From an uncultured Elusimicrobiales bacterium (lineage in GTDB: Bacteria > Elusimicrobiota > Elusimicrobia > Elusimicrobiales > Elusimicrobiaceae), in the NCBI GenBank assembly GCA_934667625.1, contig CAKUMH010000001.1:124001-188000 (forward strand): a DNA stretch of 64,000 bases, written 5' to 3'. Positions 42,818 to 52,604 of the stretch are shown one piece after another. The position numbers and the translations under genes were made by a program. The notes below the pieces were generated by a model. That model was not told where the DNA came from. It saw only the letters and a program-made list of their open reading frames with translations, and did not search any database. Each line of letters starts with the position of its first letter. The first letter of the stretch is position 1.

Positions 42818-43678
42818 ATGAGTTTACTGCTATTAATACTGTTTGCGGCCGCGGGCACCGGGCTGGCCTTTTTTGCCGGCAGGACCCGTTCGGCCCAAAT
42901 TGCGCGCATGGCGCGGTTGAACGGCTGCCAATACGACCGCGAAAAAGATACCGTTACCACCGAACTGACGGCCGGACGCTTGGAATTTTTTACCCTGTAT
43001 TTTCACCAATACCAACATGTGTGCACGTCGTCGGACAATTTGGCTTTCTTCCGCACGGCGGACGACCTTATCTACCTCAACGACAACCCGCAAACCAAAC
43101 CCGTCAAATACACTATTTTCACAGCGGAACTGAAAACGCGCCAATTCCCGGCGTTAAAAATAGCCCCGCTTAATTCGCTTTTTGCGCCCTCGCAATATGC
43201 GCTGATGAAAACCAACATTCCGCAAATAGACGCGGCTTACCGCATTCACGCGCCGTCGCCAGCGTCGGCACTGGTGTTGACGCCCTACCTCATTGGTTTG
43301 CTCAAAACGCGCCAGAATATCTATTTGGAACTCAACGACAATGCCCTTGTGTACCACGAAAACTGCCTGCACCCCGTGCACGATTTAGAAATCTTCCGTT
43401 TCCGCGCTATGCAAATTTTGCACGAACTGGAAAATGTGCTGGTAAAGCTGGCGGCCACCGACACTACCGCTACCGCCACGCTAACCCCGCGCCCGACAGA
43501 CGAAGCAGAAGCGCGCGCCGAGGCCATGTTAAAGGCATTGTGTGCCGAAAAGCCAAACGCGGAGGAGGGCTCTTCCGTGGGTGGATTCCGCGGCGTGTGG
43601 CTGTTTGTACTGCTGGTGCTGCTGATAGGAATTTCGCTTTTCTCGTGGGTGGCACTGCACAACTGGATTGCCCGTTAA
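42818..43678 (+). CDS. Membrane protein of unknown function with two helices
   Basis: 286 residues. Membrane helix at each end (about 2-20 and 260-280), a middle soluble part with beta-type strands (RLEFFTLYFHQYQHVC, VKYTIFTAELKT) and helices. No family recognised; the order helix-soluble-helix recalls DUF3137-like proteins, unproven. The ATG at 42818 is preferred over one two codons upstream because the -10 lies 6 bases before it. Confidence 0.6.
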   Translation: MSLLLLILFAAAGTGLAFFAGRTRSAQIARMARLNGCQYDREKDTVTTELTAGRLEFFTLYFHQYQHVCTSSDNLAFFRTADDLIYLNDNPQTKPVKYTIFTAELKTRQFPALKIAPLNSLFAPSQYALMKTNIPQIDAAYRIHAPSPASALVLTPYLIGLLKTRQNIYLELNDNALVYHENCLHPVHDLEIFRFRAMQILHELENVLVKLAATDTTATATLTPRPTDEAEARAEAMLKALCAEKPNAEEGSSVGGFRGVWLFVLLVLLIGISLFSWVALHNWIAR

Positions 43679-43687
43679 TTTACCGGA

Positions 43688-43728
43688 CATCAAAAATCCG
43701 CGCTTTTATAGAGCGCGGATTTTTGATG
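43688..43728. terminator. Bidirectional terminator, 17-bp stem
   Basis: Perfect 17-bp arms CATCAAAAATCCGCGCT and the complement with a 7-base loop, between converging genes. Confidence 0.85.
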
Positions 43729-43742
43729 TTAAGCGTACCTGA

Positions 43743-45788
43743 TTATTCAATTCCCAGGCTCTTTAAAAACGCCTTATCGTTGTAGGGGCGGCCCAGGAAT
43801 TTTTCCACCATTTCATTTTCGTCGTATACGGTGCCGGGCGTATAGATATATTTACGCAGTTTGGCTCCCAACTCCGCATTAAACAAGCCCTCTTCCTCAA
43901 AGCGGGAAAAAATGTCCTGCGCAATAACGAGGGACCAGGCATACACGTAATAACCCACATCGTACGGATCGGTCAAACTCATAATGTGTCCAAAGCTAGC
44001 CTGCGGATAGGTGCCCTTGGTCATGGGGATACCCGTAATTTCCAGCATCATTTGCGCGTAAAGCTGGGTGCTGTCCACGCGGTGGCTAGCGGTGTGGGCG
44101 GCTAAATCGTACTGGCCCAAAAAGTTTTGACGTAAAAAGGCCGTAGCCACGCCCACATTTTTGGATTTGACTAATGAAGTAATCATATCCTCCGGCAGGG
44201 CTGCGCCCGTTTGGTAGTGGGCGGAAATCTTTTTGAGCACCTCCGGCTGCCAGGCCCAATTTTCCAACAGCTGCGAATGGGCCTCAATGTAATCCCAGGC
44301 CACATTGTCCCCGGTCAGCGTGGCATATTTGGACGCTGCCAGCGACATTTGCAACACATGCCCAAATTCGTGGAACAGGGTTTCCACCTCGCTGTGCTCC
44401 AGCAAGGAAGGCAGGCCGTTTCCGGCAGGCGTAAAGTTGGCGGCAATCACCACAGAGGGTGTTTGCATTTCGCCACTGGACAGTTCAAAGCGGTCCACAA
44501 AGCTCCAGGTGGCGGCATGCGTATATTTGCCGTCACGCGGGAAGAGGTCCAGGTAAAAGTTAGAAACCAGTTCGCCCGTTTTGGCATCTTTAATTTGGTA
44601 GACCAGTACCTCGGGGTGCCACACCGGCAGGTTTGCCTTTTCAAAACGCAGGCCAAACAAATGGCCAAAAACGTCAAACATGCCATCTATCACATGCTGC
44701 GTGGGGAAGTACTCCTTTATCTTTTCGTTATCCACTTGGTAGTATTTCCGCTTGTATTCGTTGCTCCAGTAGGGCAGTTCCCAGGCGGTCATTTGGGGAG
44801 CCTTCTCCCCGGTGGTTTCTGCCTTAAGCTTGAGATAGGACGCTATTTCCTGCTGGGCCAGCGGCGTGATTTCCCGCTGTAAATTTTTTAAGAAGGCTTC
44901 CAGCGTTTCGTAATTTTTGGCCATGCGCACGGGAAGGACATAGTCCGGGTAGCGCTTGTAGCCCAGTAAGGCCGCCTGTTCGCGGCGCAGGACAAGCGTG
45001 TCCTCCAGCAATTTTACGTTCTCCTTGCCGCCGCGCCGGGCGAATTTTTTCTGCAAGGCTTTGCGTGCTTTTTCGCTCTTGGCAGACGCCATAAACGGAT
45101 TGTAGTCCGGGTACTTTAACGTCACAATATACTTGCCGTCCTTGGTGCGGGCTAAGCGCTTAATGAAGGTTTCCCCTAAACCGTCTAATTCTTCGCGTGT
45201 GACGGCCAGTTCGTCCTTATAATTATTGAGATTTACGTTATATTGCGTAATTTTTTGGAGCCGTTGTGTGTTCAGTTCCGTATATTTTTGGGCGTCTTTT
45301 TCGGACAGCGCCATCCCCGCACGTTCAAAACGAGTCAGCCATTTGCTAAGCAGGCGGGCCTCCTCGTGCGGCAGCGCTTCCTGCTTATCCGCATATTCTT
45401 TAAGTGCGCGGTATACATCCTTCCGCGCAAAAACGGCGGCCTTTTGCTCGCTGCCGACAGCTTCCAGCTCCGCGGCCGCTTTCCGCACGGAGGCATCCTG
45501 GTGAAAATAGGCCAGCAGGGATAAATTTTTAGGAACAAACCAATACGAAGTATACGCATCTTCCAGTGCGCGGACCGTGTTGTTAAAGTTCCGGTCGGCG
45601 GCCGGAATGTGTGACAAAAAATCCAAATTTTCTTTCAGTTCCCGCTCGGCCCGGGTTTCCAACGCGACAATTTCGCCCGGGGTATAGTCAAAGCGCAGAT
45701 GCCCGTCTTTAAACATCTCGCTGTAAGCGCCGGAAAAGGCGGCGCAGGGCAGTGCAACGGCTGCCAAACTCATCATCATTTTTTTCAT
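43743..45788 (-). CDS. M3-family zinc oligopeptidase with signal peptide
   Basis: 681 residues. HEFGH zinc motif (VETLFHEFGHVLQMSL) with the third ligand in AWDYIEAHSQLLENW, the M3 pattern of oligopeptidase F/dipeptidyl carboxypeptidase. The N-terminus MKKMMMSLAAVALPCAAFSGA is a signal peptide, so it acts outside the cytoplasm, unlike most M3 peptidases, cutting short peptides. The ATG at 45788 is fixed by TATAAT 6 bases upstream; the frame remains open 76 codons further but has no signal peptide. Confidence 0.9.
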   Translation of the reverse strand: MKKMMMSLAAVALPCAAFSGAYSEMFKDGHLRFDYTPGEIVALETRAERELKENLDFLSHIPAADRNFNNTVRALEDAYTSYWFVPKNLSLLAYFHQDASVRKAAAELEAVGSEQKAAVFARKDVYRALKEYADKQEALPHEEARLLSKWLTRFERAGMALSEKDAQKYTELNTQRLQKITQYNVNLNNYKDELAVTREELDGLGETFIKRLARTKDGKYIVTLKYPDYNPFMASAKSEKARKALQKKFARRGGKENVKLLEDTLVLRREQAALLGYKRYPDYVLPVRMAKNYETLEAFLKNLQREITPLAQQEIASYLKLKAETTGEKAPQMTAWELPYWSNEYKRKYYQVDNEKIKEYFPTQHVIDGMFDVFGHLFGLRFEKANLPVWHPEVLVYQIKDAKTGELVSNFYLDLFPRDGKYTHAATWSFVDRFELSSGEMQTPSVVIAANFTPAGNGLPSLLEHSEVETLFHEFGHVLQMSLAASKYATLTGDNVAWDYIEAHSQLLENWAWQPEVLKKISAHYQTGAALPEDMITSLVKSKNVGVATAFLRQNFLGQYDLAAHTASHRVDSTQLYAQMMLEITGIPMTKGTYPQASFGHIMSLTDPYDVGYYVYAWSLVIAQDIFSRFEEEGLFNAELGAKLRKYIYTPGTVYDENEMVEKFLGRPYNDKAFLKSLGIE

Positions 45789-45794
45789 AGATAA

Positions 45795-45800
45795 ATTATA
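45795..45800 (-). promoter_or_regulatory. -10 hexamer of M3 peptidase, leaderless geometry
   Basis: TATAAT on the minus strand, 6 bases before the ATG at 45788, no Shine-Dalgarno. Confidence 0.6.
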
Positions 45801-45921
45801 GAAAAGTTTGCTTTTTGCACGCCAGCACCGCGCCACGCAAAAAGCCTCTTCTCTTTTTCGTCGGAAAATGATATGCTGGAGTTCCAGCAGTATGTTGTTA
45901 AAAATCAAGGAGGCAGGACCT

Positions 45922-47235
45922 ATGAGAATGATTGATGTAATTATCAAAAAAAGAAATGGAAAGCCTTTAACCCAAGAGGAATTTAATTTTGTGGCCAACG
46001 GGGCCGCGCAGGGCACGGTGCCGGATTATCAACTTTCCGCCTTTTTAATGGCCTGTTTTTTAAACCCACTTTCCGATAAAGAAACCGCCTTTTTTACCAA
46101 AGCCATGGCACACTCCGGCGGACGCTTGGACTTTTCCGCCACCAAGCTGCCCAAGGTGGACAAACACTCCACGGGCGGCGTTGGCGACGGGATTTCCATG
46201 GCGTTGGCCCCGCTGGTGGCCTGCGGCGGCGTAGCGGTGCCGATGATGTCCGGCCGTGGGTTGGGGCATACCGGCGGCACGCTTGATAAGCTGGAATCTA
46301 TGAAGAATTTTGAAGTACGCGTACCCGTTAAACTGATTTACCGCCAAATCCAAAAATTAAATGTTTGTATGTTCGGGCAAACCAAGGACCTCGCCCCAGC
46401 AGACAAAAAACTCTACTCCCTGCGCGACGCCACCGGCACCGTGGAAAGCCGTCCGCTCATCGTGGCGAGCATCCTTTCCAAAAAATATGCCGAAGGCGTG
46501 GACAGCCTGCTAATGGACGTGAAATATGGTTCCGGCGCCTTTATGCAGAAACTGGAAGACAGCCGTAAATTGGCCCGTGCGCTTGTCAACACGGCTAAGC
46601 TGTTGGGACTGAAATGCCGCGCGCTGATTACGTATATGGACCAACCGTTGGGCCGCGCCATCGGCAACGCCAACGAAATGCGCCAGGCCGTCCAAATTTT
46701 AAAAGGCAACAAAGAGCTGGCACCCGACTTTTACGAACTGCTGATTGAAGAAGCGGCCAATATGCTCGTCATCAGCGGTAAAGTGAAAGACCTCAAAAAG
46801 GCCCGCGCGTTAATGGAAGAAAAAATTGAAAACGGCGAAGCGGCCGCCAAACTGCGCGAAATGGTCAAATGGCAGGGCGGAGACCCCAAAGCCGTGGACG
46901 ATCCGGAAGCATACTTTAAAGATGCTAAGCTTAAGTTTGAGTTTAAGGCTCCCGCGGCCGGGTACGTACAGCACATTGACGCCAAAACCGCCGGTATGGC
47001 AGGCGTGCTGCTCGGCGCTGGGCGCAACACCATGGAGGATGCCATTGATTACGGCGCCGGCATTTGGCTGGACAAAAAATCTGGCGACGCCGTTAAAAAG
47101 GGCGACGTGATTGCTACGATCTATGCCTCCGACAAAAAGCGCTTGGAGGACGGAGTGGCGCTCTTTAAAACGGCGGTAAAGGTGGGCAAAAAGAAACCGG
47201 CCGCCTACAAAATCATCAAAGAAGTTATCAAATAA
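45922..47235 (+). CDS. pdp: Pyrimidine-nucleoside (thymidine) phosphorylase
   Basis: 437 residues. Splits pyrimidine nucleosides with phosphate. KHSTGGVGDGISMALAPLVACGGVAVPMMSGRGLGHTGGTLDKLE is the family signature (Lys, phosphate loop), with IVASILSKKYAEGVDSLLMDVKYG. The length and the KHSTGGVGD motif fit the bacterial PyNP/DeoA group. The ATG at 45922 has AAGGAGG upstream. It diverges from the M3 peptidase; an inverted repeat GCTGGA/TCCAGC near 45874 lies in its leader. Confidence 0.9.
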   Translation: MRMIDVIIKKRNGKPLTQEEFNFVANGAAQGTVPDYQLSAFLMACFLNPLSDKETAFFTKAMAHSGGRLDFSATKLPKVDKHSTGGVGDGISMALAPLVACGGVAVPMMSGRGLGHTGGTLDKLESMKNFEVRVPVKLIYRQIQKLNVCMFGQTKDLAPADKKLYSLRDATGTVESRPLIVASILSKKYAEGVDSLLMDVKYGSGAFMQKLEDSRKLARALVNTAKLLGLKCRALITYMDQPLGRAIGNANEMRQAVQILKGNKELAPDFYELLIEEAANMLVISGKVKDLKKARALMEEKIENGEAAAKLREMVKWQGGDPKAVDDPEAYFKDAKLKFEFKAPAAGYVQHIDAKTAGMAGVLLGAGRNTMEDAIDYGAGIWLDKKSGDAVKKGDVIATIYASDKKRLEDGVALFKTAVKVGKKKPAAYKIIKEVIK

Positions 47236-47252
47236 AAATTCGTTACTGCATG

Positions 47253-47292
47253 AAAACCCCGGGCCATGAATTTGACGGCCCGGGGTTCTTTC
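47253..47292. terminator. Bidirectional terminator
   Basis: AACCCCGGGCC/GGCCCGGGGTT arms, 11-base loop, T-rich flanks, between pdp and AsmA-like gene. Confidence 0.85.
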
Positions 47293-47307
47293 TTGGTACA
47301 GGATAAA

Positions 47308-49527
47308 TTAATTTTGGGAAGCTTCCGGCGCGGTTGCAGTCGGTTTCTTTTTAAACAACCCCCACAAGCCGCCCAGCCCTTTTTTAACAGAGCGGCTGGC
47401 CACATTGTTGCCAATTCCTTGCAGGACCAAAGACGAAACAGACCCTGTCAGGCTCATGTTCCCCTGGGGATCTTCCACCGTTCCCCCCACCTTAAGCTGC
47501 AGTGGCATAATGCCGTCCGCCTCGTGTTTTCCGGGGGCGGCCTGGACGGTCATATCCAATTTACCTGTATTAAAATCCGTGGTTCCCGCTACCATAAAGG
47601 ACATCGTGTCCGACACAAAACTTCCGTTCTTTACGTCGGCTACACCGTTTTGAAAGGACACCTTGGTTTCCAGCTTGTCGTAAGCCATTTTGCCGTTTAC
47701 ACGGCGTTTGGACGGAGGCACGCGGATTTCCATAGGCTGTCCGTCGGGCCCGAGCACGGTTTGCACCTCACCTGCGGCTGGGTCTTGCGCGTTATCCGAA
47801 CCACTCACCGCAGAAACCATACCGCTACCAATGCCGTCCAGTACGGAAAAAACATTGAGCGAATTGAATACTTTTCCCACCACATTTAACGATAAAAAGA
47901 GTACCTTCGTCAGCGCGTTGGCATTGGTTAAATGGTATAAATCCTTAATTTCTCCTTTCCCCATGGAGAGCGCCAACGTGCCCTGCGCTTGCTTTAAATC
48001 CGGCGTGAGACCCGTTAAATCGGCTGTAAAATCAATGGACGAGCCGTCCACATAAGGCACGTCCAGCTCTTGCACCTGCACGTGCGCCTGCACGGAAACG
48101 GGCGGAAGGTTCCAGCTTTGCGGAGCCTTTTGCTCCAAGCGGGCATCCGGCACAAAATCCGTTTCCGCGGCGGGAAGCTGCTTGGGCGCTACCACAACTA
48201 ATTTTTTAAAGAATACATTTACCTTGGCAAATAACTCCTGCACGGTTTGGGCGGCGGAAAGGGTGACCTCAAAGGGGGCCCGGTTAAAACGACCGGAAAT
48301 TTCCGCCGTGCCATGGCCCGTGTTCCAAAGTTTGGTTTCTTCGGCATTCAGCTTGGCCTTCACCTGCGAAAAATGCCCGGCAGCGGCAACAAAAACGCCG
48401 CCGTCCTGCAAGGATACTTTTGCACTTGATTGCTGAGCATCTGCCTGTACGCTGGCAGTTAGTGTGCCTGTTGGTTGGTATTGTTTTTGCCACTGCGGGA
48501 AAGAGGCCACGGCCTGCGCCACATCCGTTTGCAGATTTAGCTGGGCGGCATAATCGGTTTTTTTACCCCAAGAATACTGCCCTTGGGCCGTTACTTTTAC
48601 CCCCGGGACAGAAAGTGCCAAATGTGCGAGCTGGCCGCGATCTGCTTGAAGGTGCCCGTCAACAGACAGGCGGGCCTTCGGGAACATAAACGAAGGCACG
48701 TCTGTCACAAAAAAAGCCAAGGTGTTAGACGACAAGGGAGACGCCGTGAGCTGTGCGGAAAATTGGGGGGCGTTAAAGTTATGCGCGCGGGCTTTTACTT
48801 GAACGGAAGAATCTTTGGTTTGCAGTGAAAGATTTTCCACCTCGGCAAATGCTTGCGAAAAATCCAAACCGGCTAAATGCGCCTTTACACGCCCGTCCGC
48901 CCAAACGGTAAAAGTGTCCGCGGGCTTTTCGTAAGACAGCGCCCCGCGCAGCGTGAGGGAAAAGGCCCGGTTCAGACCGAAATCCTGCACGGCGAAACGC
49001 CCATCGGAAAGCGTCACCCGTTCCGGGGCCCCTTCGCGGCGGAAGGATAATTTGACATTTTGGAGCAGAAAACGATGCACGCTAATATTCAGCGGCAAGG
49101 AAGAAGAATTGGGATCCGTTTTCGTCTGCTCTTTTGGGGAGGCGGCAAAACCGTTTATGTGACCGAATTTGTCCTGCACGATATCGGCCGAAACATCCGT
49201 TACCGCCACCAAGGGCAATTTTAAATGCCCGTGCAGCAGGTGATACAAGGACCACCGCACCCGCAAACGCCCCACCGAAACAAAATCTCCCTGTGAAAAA
49301 CCGCCCGGCTGGGCAATTTCCAAACCGTCCAGTTTTAACCCCAAAAAACTGAGAGAGAGTTTTTTGACATGTACTTCCCGCGCAAGCGCCACAGACAGCT
49401 GGTGTTCCGCCCGCCCCCGCAGCCATTCGCTGGAAGACACACACCGCAGGGATAAGTCTGCCCCCAATCCCACAAGCCCCGCACAAACGAACAGCCAGGC
49501 GATTATCCGCATCCATTTATTTTTCAT
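47308..49527 (-). CDS. AsmA-family envelope protein
   Basis: 739 residues. N-terminal membrane anchor (about 5-25, RIIAWLFVCAGLVGLGADL), then the AsmA beginning (HQLSVALAREVHVKKLSLSFLGLKLDGLEI), long beta-repeat body, and a C-terminal block with GSFVSDTMSFMVAGTTDFNTGKLDM and KVGGTVEDPQ. AsmA-like proteins form lipid-transport bridges between membranes. The ATG at 49527 gives a clean anchor; the frame extends further only by overlapping queH. It overlaps the queH end by 11 bases, so the two are co-expressed. Confidence 0.85.
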   Translation of the reverse strand: MKNKWMRIIAWLFVCAGLVGLGADLSLRCVSSSEWLRGRAEHQLSVALAREVHVKKLSLSFLGLKLDGLEIAQPGGFSQGDFVSVGRLRVRWSLYHLLHGHLKLPLVAVTDVSADIVQDKFGHINGFAASPKEQTKTDPNSSSLPLNISVHRFLLQNVKLSFRREGAPERVTLSDGRFAVQDFGLNRAFSLTLRGALSYEKPADTFTVWADGRVKAHLAGLDFSQAFAEVENLSLQTKDSSVQVKARAHNFNAPQFSAQLTASPLSSNTLAFFVTDVPSFMFPKARLSVDGHLQADRGQLAHLALSVPGVKVTAQGQYSWGKKTDYAAQLNLQTDVAQAVASFPQWQKQYQPTGTLTASVQADAQQSSAKVSLQDGGVFVAAAGHFSQVKAKLNAEETKLWNTGHGTAEISGRFNRAPFEVTLSAAQTVQELFAKVNVFFKKLVVVAPKQLPAAETDFVPDARLEQKAPQSWNLPPVSVQAHVQVQELDVPYVDGSSIDFTADLTGLTPDLKQAQGTLALSMGKGEIKDLYHLTNANALTKVLFLSLNVVGKVFNSLNVFSVLDGIGSGMVSAVSGSDNAQDPAAGEVQTVLGPDGQPMEIRVPPSKRRVNGKMAYDKLETKVSFQNGVADVKNGSFVSDTMSFMVAGTTDFNTGKLDMTVQAAPGKHEADGIMPLQLKVGGTVEDPQGNMSLTGSVSSLVLQGIGNNVASRSVKKGLGGLWGLFKKKPTATAPEASQN

Positions 49528-50074
49528 CTTTTCCCCGGCGGCTGTATTTGCAGCCGCAATACTCCTGCTTATAGAGGGCCCATTCTTTAATGAGCGTTTG
49601 GCGTCGCTCCTCCAGCCCGCTCTTGCGCCAATTAATGGCGTAATAAGGCTTTCCCACAGCCATCCACACTTGCCGCGCAGACGCATTTACCTGCTCAAAA
49701 TCCTTGTAGCGGGACACCCCCAAAACCGACGTGACCGCCGCATATTTGTGCTTTAACGCATATTCCTGCGCTTTTTTTAAGCGCATATAAAAACATACCG
49801 AGCACCGCTTGCCACGCTCCGGCTCCGCCTCCAGTCCTTTGACGGCTTCGTCCCATTCCTGGGGCTCATAGGGGAGTTCTACAAAGGGAACACCAAACCG
49901 CTCGCAGAACCGTTTTTGCTCGTCGCGCCGTTTTTCGTATTCGGCCTGCGGGTAAATGTTGGGGTTATAAAATAAAATAGTTGCGTCCACCCCGTCTTGG
50001 GCCAATTTTTCAATCACCGCGCAGGAACAGGGGGCACAACAGGATAAAACAAGTACTTTTCCGGGGAAATTCAT
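49517..50074 (-). CDS. queH: Epoxyqueuosine reductase QueH
   Basis: 185 residues. CCAPC near the start, ERGKRCSVCFYMRL in the middle and EYCGCKYS near the end are the Cys-rich metal and iron-sulfur motifs of QueH (DUF208). It makes the last step of queuosine in tRNA. A TAAAAT ends 6 bases before the ATG at 50074 and there is no Shine-Dalgarno. Confidence 0.9.
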   Translation of the reverse strand: MNFPGKVLVLSCCAPCSCAVIEKLAQDGVDATILFYNPNIYPQAEYEKRRDEQKRFCERFGVPFVELPYEPQEWDEAVKGLEAEPERGKRCSVCFYMRLKKAQEYALKHKYAAVTSVLGVSRYKDFEQVNASARQVWMAVGKPYYAINWRKSGLEERRQTLIKEWALYKQEYCGCKYSRRGKDEK

Positions 50075-50080
50075 ATATAA

Positions 50081-50086
50081 ATTTTA
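50081..50086 (-). promoter_or_regulatory. -10 hexamer of queH, leaderless geometry
   Basis: TAAAAT on the minus strand, 6 bases from the ATG at 50074. Confidence 0.5.
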
Positions 50087-50202
50087 TCAAAATAGGAGAA
50101 AGGTTCCACGGTTTTTACAGCGGCGCTTTGGATTAGATTTTTTTGACGCAAAAAGAAGGAGCCGCACGCGCAGCTCCTTCCTAAGCAAAAAACAAAGGCA
50201 AA

Positions 50203-51117
50203 CTACCAGTTTTTGTGCCGCCAGAACATCATCACCAGCCACACCAAAATTAAACAAACGCCCATTAACATCCAAAACGCGTCCGGGTGATTGGCGAGGG
50301 GCAAAGCCACGTTCATACCATAAGCGCTTACCACAAAGGTGGGCACCATCATCCAAATGGTGATGACGTTTAGCTTTTTAATCAGCAGGTTTAAATTGTT
50401 GTTGACGATAGAGGCACGGGCATCCAAGAGCTGGGCCAAAATGTTGGAGTAAATATCCGCCTGCGTTTTGCACTGCATATTTTCCACGATGATATCATCC
50501 AACATTTCCTCGTCTTTTTCATCAAAGCCGATGCGGGCGGAAAGGTTGCGCGTTTTTTCAAACACGAAGCCGTTGGAAGTGATAGCTTCGGCATAGTACA
50601 CCAAGCTTTTTACCAAGCTAAATAAGTTAAGCAGGTAGGTGTTATCCATAGACTCAGTGATTTTATCCTCAATTTCTTCCGAGATCATATGAATAATGCG
50701 CAGGTGTTCCACGTAGTGCGAAATGGAGTTGTACACCAGTTTTAAAAATACTTCTTTAATGGACGAAACCGAGTGAAAGCGTTTGCCGACAAACAGCGGA
50801 ATATCCTCCGCCAGCACGACCACCAATTTATCCTCAAATAAAAACATGCCGACCGCTGCCACCTTAAATTCCAGCTGGTCCTTGCCGGAATAATTTTTGG
50901 GGCGCTTGTAAATCATCACAATGTGTTCGGGCTCAAATTCCAAGCGGGGCAATTCGTCCGGGTCCAAGGCGGAAGCCAGGGTATGCTCGTCAATTTGGTA
51001 AGCATCCACCAAAAAACGCTGTTCCTCCACCGTGGGGTTGGTGTACACAAACACCTGTGCGACGGAAGAATCCGTTTCCAGCAATTTTTTGTCTTTGATT
51101 TCGTATTTTTTGAGCAT
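50203..51117 (-). CDS. corA: CorA-like divalent cation transporter
   Basis: 304 residues. Large N-terminal cytoplasmic domain, then two C-terminal membrane helices with the CorA signature YGMNV (about 268) at the end of the first, and a basic tail. Takes up Mg2+ (or Co2+/Ni2+). No Mg2+ riboswitch is visible in the short leader, and no clear ribosome site precedes the ATG at 51117. Confidence 0.88.
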   Translation of the reverse strand: MLKKYEIKDKKLLETDSSVAQVFVYTNPTVEEQRFLVDAYQIDEHTLASALDPDELPRLEFEPEHIVMIYKRPKNYSGKDQLEFKVAAVGMFLFEDKLVVVLAEDIPLFVGKRFHSVSSIKEVFLKLVYNSISHYVEHLRIIHMISEEIEDKITESMDNTYLLNLFSLVKSLVYYAEAITSNGFVFEKTRNLSARIGFDEKDEEMLDDIIVENMQCKTQADIYSNILAQLLDARASIVNNNLNLLIKKLNVITIWMMVPTFVVSAYGMNVALPLANHPDAFWMLMGVCLILVWLVMMFWRHKNW

Positions 51118-51183
51118 TTTTCGTCCAAAATTTCGTCAATATACTTAAATGATAGCACCTAAACACGGCCTTGTAAAGGTTTT

Positions 51184-52539
51184 TTACCGCCCAGCCTTGG
51201 CCGCGCGGAGTTCCCCCGCCAAGTAAGTCTGCGTTTCGCTGAACACGACACCGCGTAAAAGCCACAGGGAAAGAACGTTCGGCACGCACATGACGGCAAT
51301 AGCGGTGTCGGCCAGTTCCCACACCAGTTTGGGGCTTAAAAAACCGCCCAGACACATGACAAACAGCCACAAAAAATAGACGGTTTTTTCCACCCGCACG
51401 CCCAAGCAGAACTGCGCCGATTTGGCGGTATAGTAACTCCACCCCACCAAGGTGGAAAAAGCAAACAAGGACAAAGACGCCAACAAAAAGAAAGACCCGC
51501 CAGGCAGAGAGGAAAAAGCATCTTCCGCCAGCTGCGCCCCAAACAAAGCGCCGCCCTGCCAGTCCCCCGCGATTACCACGGCTACGCCGGAAAGCAGACA
51601 AATCACCAACGTATCCCAAAACACGGTGGTGGCGGAAATGAGCCCCTGACGCACCGAATTAGGCGTTTGGGCCGCCGCCGCGGCAATGGCGCCGCTTCCG
51701 CTGCCAGCCTCGTTGGAAAGCACCCCGCGGGACACACCATAGCGAAGCGCCTCCCTAAGCGTAATACCCACGGCACCGCCCAATATAGCCGTCCCGCTAA
51801 AGGCTCCCCTAAAAATGCACCCAATGGCCCAAGGCAATTTTTCCAAATGCGTCACAATAACCGCCACACAAAGCAGCAAATAAATAACAGCCATCACGGG
51901 CACTAACCATTTGCAGAAGGCGGCAATTTTTTTGACCCCGCCCAAAATCACCAGGCCCGTTAATACCAAAAGCACCGCCGTGGTGCCCCACGCCGGAACT
52001 TGGAAAACAGACGCATATACCGCCACCAGCGAATTAGTTTGAATGAGCGCGTCGGCCAGCCCCATCAGCGCCGTAGCCGCCGCAAAAACAAGGGCGGTTT
52101 TTTTCATATTCAGGCCGTTTTTTAACACATACATCGGGCCGCCCACGTATTCGCCCGCTCCGTTTTTTTCGCGGTATTTAACGGCTAAAACAGCTTCGGC
52201 ATATTTGGTGGCCATGGCAAAAAAGGCGGAGAGCATCATCCAAAACAACGCGCCCGGACCACCGGTGGACACCGCCGCCGCCACACCCACAATGTTGCCC
52301 GTTCCCACCATAGCCGCCAGCGCAATGACGAGCGCCCCAAAACTGCTTACGGCGCCGGCCGCGTGGCTCTTTTTAAGCGAAAGCGAAACAGCTGCCCCCA
52401 AATGACGTTGAATGCCCTTTAGCTTGCACGTAAAGTAAACGCTAATGCCCACAATGAGCGCCAACATCGGTACGCCCCATAAAAATGAATTTAATTTTAC
52501 AACCATTTGCGTGAAGGCCTGCATAAAAGTCGGTTCCAT
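51184..52539 (-). CDS. Sodium:alanine symporter (AGCS family)
   Basis: 451 residues, about 11 helices. AGCS hallmarks are LWGVPMLALIVGISVYFTCKLKG, GGPGALFWMMLSAFFAMATKYAEA and RGVLSNEAGSGSGAIAAAAAQT. Imports Ala or Gly with Na+. GAGGAC precedes the ATG at 52539. Confidence 0.92.
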   Translation of the reverse strand: MEPTFMQAFTQMVVKLNSFLWGVPMLALIVGISVYFTCKLKGIQRHLGAAVSLSLKKSHAAGAVSSFGALVIALAAMVGTGNIVGVAAAVSTGGPGALFWMMLSAFFAMATKYAEAVLAVKYREKNGAGEYVGGPMYVLKNGLNMKKTALVFAAATALMGLADALIQTNSLVAVYASVFQVPAWGTTAVLLVLTGLVILGGVKKIAAFCKWLVPVMAVIYLLLCVAVIVTHLEKLPWAIGCIFRGAFSGTAILGGAVGITLREALRYGVSRGVLSNEAGSGSGAIAAAAAQTPNSVRQGLISATTVFWDTLVICLLSGVAVVIAGDWQGGALFGAQLAEDAFSSLPGGSFFLLASLSLFAFSTLVGWSYYTAKSAQFCLGVRVEKTVYFLWLFVMCLGGFLSPKLVWELADTAIAVMCVPNVLSLWLLRGVVFSETQTYLAGELRAAKAGR

Positions 52540-52604
52540 TCTTCGTCCTCTTTAATTTGCTATAGTATAGGGGTAGAGTACAACTCTAAAATTTTACAAA
52601 ACTT

